From the NCBI GenBank assembly GCA_963748005.1, contig CAVVHH010000002.1:3100001-3164000 (forward strand): a DNA stretch of 64,000 bases, written 5' to 3'. This DNA is from CAILZL01 sp963748005 (lineage in GTDB: Bacteria; Pseudomonadota; Gammaproteobacteria; Steroidobacterales; Steroidobacteraceae). How positions within the stretch are numbered: the first letter of the stretch is position 1; each line of letters begins with the position of its first letter. This document shows positions 34,769 through 40,914 of the stretch, piece by piece. The notes beneath the pieces were generated by a model. That model was not told the DNA's origin. It saw nothing but the letters and a program-made list of their open reading frames with translations, and did no database searches. The translations under genes were made by a program, and so were the position numbers.

Positions 34769-35688
34769 CTGCAGCATCTGCGCCGGTAACGCCAACTACC
34801 CCGATCCTGTATCACGTGCGTCATGAGACGCGTTACGACTACAGCGCGCCCGTGGCGCATGCGCATCATCTGCTGCATCTGTCGCCGCGCGAAACCGCCT
34901 GGCAAAAAGTGCTGTCGCATCGCCTGGAAATTCAGCCCACCGTGGCAAACTCCAGCGAGGACCGCGATGCCTTCGGTAATCGTGTGACCCGTATCGAAAT
35001 GGCACGTGCCCATCGGCAGTTGCAGGTGATTGGTCACTCGCAGATCGAGCTGCTGCCGCGCTCACAACCTGCTGCGATCGATTCATTGCCATGGGAACGG
35101 GTGCGCGACGATCTCACTTACTGCAGCCGGCCGCGCACTACCAGGGAACTGGAAGTGGCTGCGTATCGTGTCGAATCACCGTATGCCCGGATCAAGAATG
35201 CCTTCGGTGAATTTGTCGCAGACTGCTTTCCGCACGGGAGACCCATTCTGGTCTGTGCCGAGGCGCTGATGCACAAGCTGTACGAGGAATTCACTTACGA
35301 CCCGACGGCCACCACGGTGGGCAGTTCGGTGGCGTCGATTCTCGAGACGCGTCGCGGTGTGTGTCAGGACTTCACGCATCTGATGATTGCCTGCCTGCGT
35401 TCGCGCGGACTGTCGGCGCGCTATGTCAGCGGCTATCTGCGCACCATCGCGCCCGAAGACGGCGAAGCGCTGACCGGCGCCGATGCTTCACATGCATGGG
35501 TGTCGGTGTATGCGCCGCCGTTTGACTGGGTGGACCTGGATCCCACCAACGATGTACGCGTCAACACCGACCACATCACGCTGGGCTGGGGGCGTGACTT
35601 CAGCGATGTCTCGCCGGTACGTGGCGTGATAGTTGGTGGTGGCGAACATACGGTAACCGTCGGTGTGTCGGTGCAGGCTCAGGGGTAG
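34765..35688 (+). CDS. Transglutaminase family protein
   Basis: A 307-residue protein with N-terminal beta domain (ILYHVRHETRYDYSAPVAHA) and a transglutaminase core whose triad lies in RRGVCQDFTHLM, GADASHAWVSVY and WVDLDPTND. It is the third member of the cluster, translationally coupled to the ATP-grasp/alpha-E gene. The family is assumed to act as a cysteine protease or amidase on the product of the ligase partner. The gene ends 80 bases before the integron cassette array. Confidence 0.93.
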   Translation: MTAASAPVTPTTPILYHVRHETRYDYSAPVAHAHHLLHLSPRETAWQKVLSHRLEIQPTVANSSEDRDAFGNRVTRIEMARAHRQLQVIGHSQIELLPRSQPAAIDSLPWERVRDDLTYCSRPRTTRELEVAAYRVESPYARIKNAFGEFVADCFPHGRPILVCAEALMHKLYEEFTYDPTATTVGSSVASILETRRGVCQDFTHLMIACLRSRGLSARYVSGYLRTIAPEDGEALTGADASHAWVSVYAPPFDWVDLDPTNDVRVNTDHITLGWGRDFSDVSPVRGVIVGGGEHTVTVGVSVQAQG

Positions 35689-35769
35689 CTGGAGTGGGTT
35701 GCTGGTCAATGCCACCTGATCGACGGCCCGGCACCGTTCGTCCTGCAACGCGGCTCTTTAGCGCAGCTA

Positions 35770-35832
35770 GTTCAACGCCGCCGCTCATGTGGAGCGAGTC
35801 TTCGAGCGATCATATGAAGCGGCTTGTTGGGC
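35770..35832 (-). other. attC site 4 of the cassette array
   Basis: Minus strand: inverse core GCCCAAC, then AAGCCGCTTCATATGATCGC, then CTCGAAGACTCGCTCCACAT, ending GAGCGGCGGC and core GTTGAAC. The 63-base site is imperfectly self-complementary and differs from attC site 2 at only three interior positions. It begins right behind the stop of cassette gene 4. Its inverse core matches the GTTGGGC core at the start of cassette 4. Confidence 0.88.
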
Positions 35833-35833
35833 A

Positions 35834-36355
35834 TCAGTACATGGATGACACAAACTCCTCGACCGGCTCAGAGAGTAAGTCTTGAGGATGATCACCGCCT
35901 AATGTTGCCAAGCCGCTTTTACCTTTGATGATGCCTGATGTCATGGCGTTCGCGGTTTCCGCATCGACAAGCTCTATTTTTACCTCGACCTTGTCAGGAA
36001 TTGCGGACCATTCCGTGGCCCGGTCCTCCCAGTGAAGAATGGTTGGATACACAAGATACTTTCGACCTTCTTGTCGCGTTGATGCAAGAGCCTCGTCAAA
36101 ACTTTGAACGGAACGACCAACTTTAGCTGCTCTGGTATGTTTTGCAAAAGCCGAATAGACGATTTGCGCCGTGTTTTGACCCGAGCCACGATAGACATCA
36201 GAACCATAAGCGCCATCTTCGGGCACGGCGATGAAAATCGCATCGGCTGGCGTGAGCCGAACTGCTGACAATGCGTCGTTTCTTATCAACTGGTGAGTAT
36301 CCGCGCACGCAACCAGAAATGACGCCACAACAAAAACCATTAACCCTTTTATCAC
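35834..36355 (-). CDS. Cassette gene 4: DUF4823-type lipoprotein
   Basis: A 173-residue lipoprotein: signal sequence MIKGLMVFVVASFLVAC with lipobox, then the DUF4823 pattern (IFIAVPEDGAYGSDVYRGSG, YLVYPTILHWEDRATEWSA, GGDHPQDLLSEPVEEFV). The function of the family is unknown. GTG start, with AGAGGAG about 9 bases upstream, just inside the cassette after the attC 3 core. This is the distal cassette of the array. Confidence 0.85.
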   Translation of the reverse strand: MIKGLMVFVVASFLVACADTHQLIRNDALSAVRLTPADAIFIAVPEDGAYGSDVYRGSGQNTAQIVYSAFAKHTRAAKVGRSVQSFDEALASTRQEGRKYLVYPTILHWEDRATEWSAIPDKVEVKIELVDAETANAMTSGIIKGKSGLATLGGDHPQDLLSEPVEEFVSSMY

Positions 36356-36374
36356 GTTAATTTTCTCCTCTGAT

Positions 36375-36439
36375 GCCCAACTAATTAACTAACGGGCGCG
36401 CCGTCTTTCGGCGCGTCCGTGTTAAGTGACTTGTTGGGC
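36375..36439 (-). other. attC site 3 of the cassette array
   Basis: Minus strand: inverse core GCCCAAC, AAGTCACTTAAC, a strong central hairpin of GACGCGCCGAAAGACGGCGC type, GTTAGTTAATTA and core GTTGGGC. 65 bases. It overlaps the last codons of cassette gene 3. Sequence differs from sites 2 and 4 except at the ends, as expected of attC sites from separate origins. Confidence 0.88.
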
Positions 36440-36679
36440 TCTTTGCTTGAGCTGATATTCATGATCCAGATCATCCACGTGCAGCAGGCCAAAGAGTTTC
36501 AGATCTTGAAAGACGACACCATGTTCTAGGTAAGCCCATTCCGATGCGTTGAAGCCATGAGCCGCATCGCCGGACGGAATGATAACCACAACGCAACACA
36601 ATGGACCGTTGCCGCCTCCGACATCGACGATGTCACCAAGACGCACATCCTGCCCATCTTGATAGCGAAGTGATTTCAT
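36422..36679 (-). CDS. Cassette gene 3: small protein of unknown function
   Basis: An 85-residue soluble protein, MKSLRYQDGQDVRLGDIVDV at the start and LLHVDDLDHEYQLKQRA at the end. The beginning (gene-specific DGQ-VxLGDxV) resembles small immunity-like or SH3-like proteins found next to toxins and in cassettes, but no firm family can be given. The ATG lies 10 bases inside the cassette boundary without a ribosome-binding site, common for integron cassettes. Its 3' end runs into attC site 3. Confidence 0.7.
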   Translation of the reverse strand: MKSLRYQDGQDVRLGDIVDVGGGNGPLCCVVVIIPSGDAAHGFNASEWAYLEHGVVFQDLKLFGLLHVDDLDHEYQLKQRAQQVT

Positions 36680-36688
36680 TGTCTTGAT

Positions 36689-36751
36689 GCCCAACGCTGC
36701 CGCTCATGGGGAGCGAGTCTTCGAGCGATCACATGAAGCGGCTTGTTGGAT
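36689..36751 (-). other. attC site 2 of the cassette array
   Basis: Minus strand: inverse core ATCCAAC, AAGCCGCTTCATGTGATCGC, CTCGAAGACTCGCTCCCCAT, GAGCGGCAGC, core GTTGGGC. 63 bases, near-identical to site 4. The inverse core ATCCAAC is the complement of GTTGGAT at the start of cassette 2, confirming the cassette limits. Confidence 0.88.
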
Positions 36752-36755
36752 GCTC

Positions 36756-37118
36756 TTACTTTTGTGGGAACCATTGGCGGAGCTCCTTGATTCTGGCTCG
36801 CGTTGCTTGCTCTTCGTTTTTGGCAACTACTAGATGCCCCGCAGAACCATCACCTTCTTGTACTAAGACAAAGGCTGCTTCCATTTTTACGTAGTGCGCC
36901 CACGCTTCCTGCGCGGTATGCAATGCCTTGGCTGATTCCGGAGTTAGCTGACCCAGCAATTGAGCCAATACGCCGTCTAGCTCCTTCCGCGCCAACTGCT
37001 GGGCCGCCACTGCGCATGTAATGTCCTCAAAAACCCCGTACGAATTACGCGTGCAGGCAGCCGACGCAAGTGTTGGCCATGTAAATACGAAAGCAAGGGC
37101 AAGTACTGCGTGTTTCAT
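36756..37118 (-). CDS. Cassette gene 2: DUF1311 / LprI-like secreted protein
   Basis: A 120-residue protein with signal peptide (MKHAVLALAFVFTWPTLASA) and a DUF1311-like helical domain (QQLARKELDGVLAQLL, AQEAWAHYVKMEAAFVLVQE). Some members of the family inhibit lysozyme, others have unknown roles. Upstream in-frame codons lie within attC site 1, so ATG 37118 is the start. Stop TAA is 4 bases from attC site 2. Confidence 0.82.
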   Translation of the reverse strand: MKHAVLALAFVFTWPTLASAACTRNSYGVFEDITCAVAAQQLARKELDGVLAQLLGQLTPESAKALHTAQEAWAHYVKMEAAFVLVQEGDGSAGHLVVAKNEEQATRARIKELRQWFPQK

Positions 37119-37133
37119 ATCCGTGTGTCTTAC

Positions 37134-37223
37134 ATCCAACGCCGCGCTTATGCCGTGAGCAAAGAGCATAGCTCTTTGCGAGTCGGGCGGCCGAAGGACG
37201 CGCACATGAAGCGCTTGTTATAT
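37134..37223 (-). other. attC site 1 of the cassette array
   Basis: Minus strand: inverse core ATATAAC, AAGCGCTTCATGTGCGCGTC at one end and ATAAGCGCGGC before the core GTTGGAT at the other. The 90-base site contains a central hairpin (CAAAGAGC...GCTCTTTG). The inverse core is complementary to GTTATAT at the 5' end of cassette 1 (37568-37574). Confidence 0.87.
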
Positions 37224-37235
37224 TGCGTATTGATC

Positions 37236-37553
37236 TTAATGGACATCACGGCCCTCCTGATCTTCAATTGGCCACTGATGAAAAACATAGCACTCGCCGT
37301 CCAAGTTTGCTTGCTCGAAATGCTCTCGACCTTCTTCGTTCTCCGAATAGTAGGCCTCGTTTACTTCTCGGCATTCTTCCTCGACTGCTACTACATTCCA
37401 ACCGGCTTCACGAACCGAGGCTGACGCCAAGTTTGCTGCATGCGCCTCCGAATCTGCCTTGAGCCAACAGTTTACGTATGCGCCACCGCATTGCTCGAAC
37501 TCGCGAGATTCAGGCAAGGGAACCGCTTCGAATTGAACATAGAAGATTCGCAC
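37236..37553 (-). CDS. Cassette gene 1: small acidic protein of unknown function
   Basis: A 105-residue acidic protein (VRIFYVQFEAVPLPESREFE, CWLKADSEAHAANLASASV, WNVVAVEEECREVNEAYYSE, CYVFHQWPIEDQEG). No transmembrane helix or signal. The pattern of an N-terminal beta strand, an SEAHA helix and WxVV strand suggests a small alpha/beta fold. The GTG at 37553 with AGGA 5 bases upstream is chosen because the longer frame crosses the cassette boundary. First cassette after the putative attI, so it would be the best expressed one. Confidence 0.72.
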   Translation of the reverse strand: MRIFYVQFEAVPLPESREFEQCGGAYVNCWLKADSEAHAANLASASVREAGWNVVAVEEECREVNEAYYSENEEGREHFEQANLDGECYVFHQWPIEDQEGRDVH

Positions 37554-37567
37554 ATGCTTCCTACGCG

Positions 37568-37574
37568 ATATAAC
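37568..37574 (-). other. 5' boundary core of cassette 1 (attI/cassette junction)
   Basis: GTTATAT on the minus strand, the exact complement of the inverse core ATATAAC of attC site 1. In integrons this is where the first cassette joins attI. It therefore marks the platform side of the array, facing the integrase-like fragment at 37699. Confidence 0.7.
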
Positions 37575-37603
37575 AGTTGAATAGACAGATTCTTGAATAC
37601 TAA

Positions 37604-37636
37604 ATATACGGAATCCGTATATCACTTGAAAGTGAT
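37604..37636. promoter_or_regulatory. Two adjacent palindromes in the putative attI/promoter region
   Basis: ATATACGGAATCCGTATAT (37604-37622, 9-base arms) is immediately followed by and shares two bases with ATCACTTGAAAGTGAT (37621-37636, 7-base arms). They lie between the first cassette boundary and the integrase-like start codon, where the divergent cassette and integrase promoters would be. They look like operator sites for dimeric regulators; no LexA-type consensus is seen. Confidence 0.45.
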
Positions 37637-37698
37637 GCCGGCAATGTTTGGGCTAAGCCTCCGTTTGGAAAGGATTATCCACCGACAAGGAGCATGTC

Positions 37699-37800
37699 AT
37701 GCCAGCGGAAAAGGCAGCCGAATTCCGGTTCTGGGATCGCTGCATCGCAATTCTCAAACAAGACACCTGGTTCCGGGGTCAGGTCTTGAATCTTGAATGA
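37699..37800 (+). pseudogene. Possible 5' fragment of an integron integrase gene
   Basis: A plus-strand frame with strong AAGGAG 7 bases before ATG 37699 encodes MPAEKAAEFRFWDRCIAILK, then QD before unrelated residues and a stop. The FWxxxIxxLK motif resembles the N-terminal SAM-like domain of tyrosine recombinases of the integron group. Position and direction (divergent from the cassettes, next to the cassette 1 boundary) fit intI. Homology appears to end near 37765, where sequence typical of a Y1-transposase element begins (GGTTCCGGGGTCAGGTCTTG). The identification rests on a short stretch and context. Confidence 0.4.
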
Positions 37801-37850
37801 GCTGACCGGGCGGGGTAGGGTTCACCAGGATTGGTTGACATGGAGGTCAT

Positions 37851-38078
37851 ATATCCCGCCCGTTACGCGTCGGTTTTGCCAGTGCCTTGTATCACCTGAC
37901 TTCGCGGGGTGATGGTCGAGAAGCGAACTACACCCACAGCGAACAGCGCCAAAGGTTGCAAGGTATCCAGAAAGCAGTGGGTTTCGCTTCATGGATAGTG
38001 CCAGTGATGTTCGAACGCGGGAACATCGCAGGGTTGCGGGTTCGAAGGCAGTGGGAGTGGATGATCAGGGAGAGTTGA
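37851..38078 (+). pseudogene. Decayed REP-associated tyrosine (Y1) transposase fragment
   Basis: From an ATA at 37851 the frame reads ISRPLRVGFASALYHLTSRG then DGREANYTHSEQRQRLQ, which is the N-terminus of RAYT/IS200-like Y1 transposases (usually M-RPLRIEFAGALYHVTSRGD-RE-IY). A GGAGG lies 4 bases upstream, so the original ATG seems to have mutated to ATA. After about 45 residues similarity is lost; the HxH and catalytic tyrosine motifs are absent. This family mobilises GTAG-headed REPs, which are frequent in this window. Confidence 0.72.
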
Positions 38079-38140
38079 AGTTGGGGCTTCACGCTGTCGC
38101 ACAGACCATCAGCGCGTGAAATTCATCTGGAATTGGAGCT

Positions 38141-39481
38141 ATGCTCCATCGCGACGCAGGCACTGCCGCTGCGATCAAGGAGCTCGCAATCTTGTTCGCC
38201 CAAACCAGACATTTTTTTCTCAGAACCTCTTTCGGTATCGCCATACTGATTGCAATGGCTGGGCTGATGCTGTGGGCGCTGTTTGCCGTGCTGCGTCCGC
38301 TGCCAGGCCGCGACATCGCAATTGCAACAGGCCCTGCTGGCAGCGCGTATGCAGATGTCGCGGAGCGTTATCGTGAAATACTCGCACGAGATGGCATCAG
38401 GTTGCGCCTGGTTCCGAGCGGTGGTGCGGTGGCGAATCTTGAGCGCCTGCGCGATCCACGTTCAGGGGTCGATGCCGGATTTGTACAGGCGGGTACAACC
38501 ACCGAGGCACAATCACCGGATCTGGTGTCGCTGGGCACCGTGTTTTATGAACCGTTGTGGGTGTTCTGCAATTGCCCCAGCCTGCCTGATCTGTTGCGCG
38601 ATCGACCCGATGCGCGAGTATCGATTGGTCCCATCGGTAGTGCAACACGACCGCTTGCGCTCAAGCTGCTGACGCTGCTTGGTGTTGATACAAACAAACT
38701 GCAGTTGCTGGACTACTCACCGGAGGAAGCCGCGCGCAGGCTCGTGGCACACGAGTTCGACGTGGCTGTGATGCTGTCGGCGTGGGAAGCGCCTGCCGTG
38801 CAGCGACTGCTGCGTGCGCCGGGCGTCGAGCTCGTCAGCTTCAGGCGCGCTGATGCCTACGTTGCACTCGATGCCAATTTCACCAAACTCACACTGCCTG
38901 AGGGTGTGGCCGACCTGCGCGCTAATCGCCCACCCACGGATGTGTCACTGATTGCGGCCAAGGCCAGTCTGGTCGTACGCAGGGATCTGCACCCGGCATT
39001 GCAGTACTTGTTGCTGCATGCAGCCATGGAGGTACATGCGCGGCCGGGTATCTTCCAGCGTGCCGGTGAGTTTCCAGCAGCAGAGTTCATTGATCTGCCG
39101 CTCAGCGCTGAAGCGCTGCACCTGTACAAGTCGGGACCGTCGATACTGCAGCGCACGCTGCCCTTCTGGCTGGCGGAGCTGGTGCAGCGGTTCCTGATCA
39201 TCATCCTGCCCATCGCCGGCATTCTGTATCCACTCTGGTCTTTGCTGCCCAAGCTCTATCGATGGCAGATGCAGCATCGCGTGTTTCGACTTTACGGGGA
39301 GCTGCGGCTTCTTGAAGGCAATCTGGGCAGATGCACGGATCCTGACGAACGTGCGCAAATTGTCAGTCGCATCGACGCGCTTGAACGTCGCGTGCTGGAG
39401 CTGAAGGTGCCCGAGTCTTTCAGCGAGATGAGTTTCAACCTCAAGGCACACGTTCGTGCGCTGCGCAGTCGTGCCAGTTGA
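38141..39481 (+). CDS. Membrane-tethered TAXI-family substrate-binding protein
   Basis: A 446-residue protein. An N-terminal helix (IAILIAMAGLMLWALFAVL) precedes a TAXI-type TRAP binding domain (DIAIATGPAGSAYADVAERY, LVPSGGAVANLERLRD, DAGFVQAGTTT, PIGSATRPLALKLL). A second helix (FLIIILPIAGILYPLWSLLP) then leads to a cytoplasmic coiled-coil tail (LERRVLELKVPESFSEM). TAXI proteins normally deliver substrates to DctQM permeases; no such genes are adjacent, so this tethered form may sense ligand rather than transport it. Confidence 0.85.
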   Translation: MLHRDAGTAAAIKELAILFAQTRHFFLRTSFGIAILIAMAGLMLWALFAVLRPLPGRDIAIATGPAGSAYADVAERYREILARDGIRLRLVPSGGAVANLERLRDPRSGVDAGFVQAGTTTEAQSPDLVSLGTVFYEPLWVFCNCPSLPDLLRDRPDARVSIGPIGSATRPLALKLLTLLGVDTNKLQLLDYSPEEAARRLVAHEFDVAVMLSAWEAPAVQRLLRAPGVELVSFRRADAYVALDANFTKLTLPEGVADLRANRPPTDVSLIAAKASLVVRRDLHPALQYLLLHAAMEVHARPGIFQRAGEFPAAEFIDLPLSAEALHLYKSGPSILQRTLPFWLAELVQRFLIIILPIAGILYPLWSLLPKLYRWQMQHRVFRLYGELRLLEGNLGRCTDPDERAQIVSRIDALERRVLELKVPESFSEMSFNLKAHVRALRSRAS

Positions 39482-39702
39482 GGACTGCTGACTTCGCGCG
39501 CATACAGGGGCTCGCGACGTTCCGGCATCCGTGTAATCCACGGCACCGCTGCTCTGGCTTCAGATGAAGAAGGCGCTTATTCTTCTGGGCGGTACCCATG
39601 TCATCGATGGAATCGACGAGCGGGTGCAACACAGGCTCGTATCCCCGGTGACCTTCTCGCCTGTTATTGCTGAGCCGGGTGTGAATCAACGGAGTCGACA
39701 GC

Positions 39703-40902
39703 ATGAGAGCCGTCAGCGCCTCAATGGGCAGTTTCACCTTGCGGCAAGTGCAGTGCATTTGCATGACTGCTGGCGTGCTCATCGGCTGCATTGCAGGATG
39801 CAGCAAGGGGCCCGATGCCATGGCGGGTGGCGCCGTCGATGTCAAAGTAGTCGAGGTCCAACCGCAGAACACCGAGCTGTACACCGAAAAAGTGGGCGAA
39901 GTGCGCGGTTCGCAGGAAGTGGATCTGCGATCGCAAGCCACCGGTGTGTTGCTGAAGAAACATTTCCAGGATGGTGCGCTGGTCAAACAGGGACAGCTGC
40001 TGTTTTCCATCGATGCACGTGAGTACCGTGCACAGCTTGCCAGCACTCAGGCACAGCTGGCTTCGGCTGAAGCGAATCTGGCGAGAGCGAAACAGGACGT
40101 GGACCGTTACGCGCCACTACTGGCTGAAAACGCCATCAGTCGACAGATGTATGACACCGCGGTGGCCACGGCCAAGCAGGCCCAGGCGCAGGTCGACGCG
40201 AGCCGCGCTGCGATTTCCGAAGCCAGACTGGGCGTCGAATACGCCGAAGTGCGGGCACCGTTTACCGGACGCATTGGTGCGGCGCAGGTATTCGAGGGCA
40301 GCCTGATCAGTGCCGGTGTCACACCGCTGGCCCAGCTTTCCAGGGATGACCCCGCATGGGTGTATTTCAATGTCAGCGAAAGCGAGTTGCTGGACTATCA
40401 GCGCCGGCTGAGTGGCGCGCAACCCACGTTGGGCAGCAATGTCCGGCAAGTGACGCTGGAGCTGTCGGATCGCAGCCGGTATCCATTGTCGGGCAGCATC
40501 AACTTCCTGTCGCCCACGCTCGATGCCACTACCGGTACTTACGGGTTGCGTGCCGAATTTCCCAATCCGGACCACCGGCTGATTCCCGGCCTGTTTGCAC
40601 GTGTGCGTGCCATCACTGAAAAACAGGCGAATGCCATCACGGTGCCGGATCGCGCCGTGCAGCAGCAGTTGGGCCGTTATTTCGTGACGGTGGTAGGCGC
40701 TGACAGCAAGGCCGAAGTGCGAGCGGTCACGCCGGGACCGCGCCTGGGTTCATTGTGGGTGATCGACACCGGGCTCAAGGCCGGTGATCGCGTGGTGGTT
40801 GAAGGCGTGCAGAAGGCGCGAGCCGGTGCACCGCTCAAGGCAACCCTGATTACCGCGAGCGATCTTGAATCGCCAGGTCAGACACAAGCAGCCGGCGGCT
40901 GA
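39703..40902 (+). CDS. RND efflux periplasmic adaptor (AcrA/MexA type)
   Basis: A 399-residue lipoprotein adaptor: signal MTAGVLIGCIAGC with lipobox, lipoyl halves around RSQATGVLLKKHFQDGALVK and EVRAPFTGRIGAAQVFEGSL, alpha-hairpin between (AQLASAEANLARAKQDVDRY), beta-barrel and a C-terminal membrane-proximal domain. GGAG lies 8 bases before ATG 39703. First gene of a three-gene RND operon. Confidence 0.93.
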   Translation: MRAVSASMGSFTLRQVQCICMTAGVLIGCIAGCSKGPDAMAGGAVDVKVVEVQPQNTELYTEKVGEVRGSQEVDLRSQATGVLLKKHFQDGALVKQGQLLFSIDAREYRAQLASTQAQLASAEANLARAKQDVDRYAPLLAENAISRQMYDTAVATAKQAQAQVDASRAAISEARLGVEYAEVRAPFTGRIGAAQVFEGSLISAGVTPLAQLSRDDPAWVYFNVSESELLDYQRRLSGAQPTLGSNVRQVTLELSDRSRYPLSGSINFLSPTLDATTGTYGLRAEFPNPDHRLIPGLFARVRAITEKQANAITVPDRAVQQQLGRYFVTVVGADSKAEVRAVTPGPRLGSLWVIDTGLKAGDRVVVEGVQKARAGAPLKATLITASDLESPGQTQAAGG

Positions 40903-40914
40903 GCGGAGACCACG

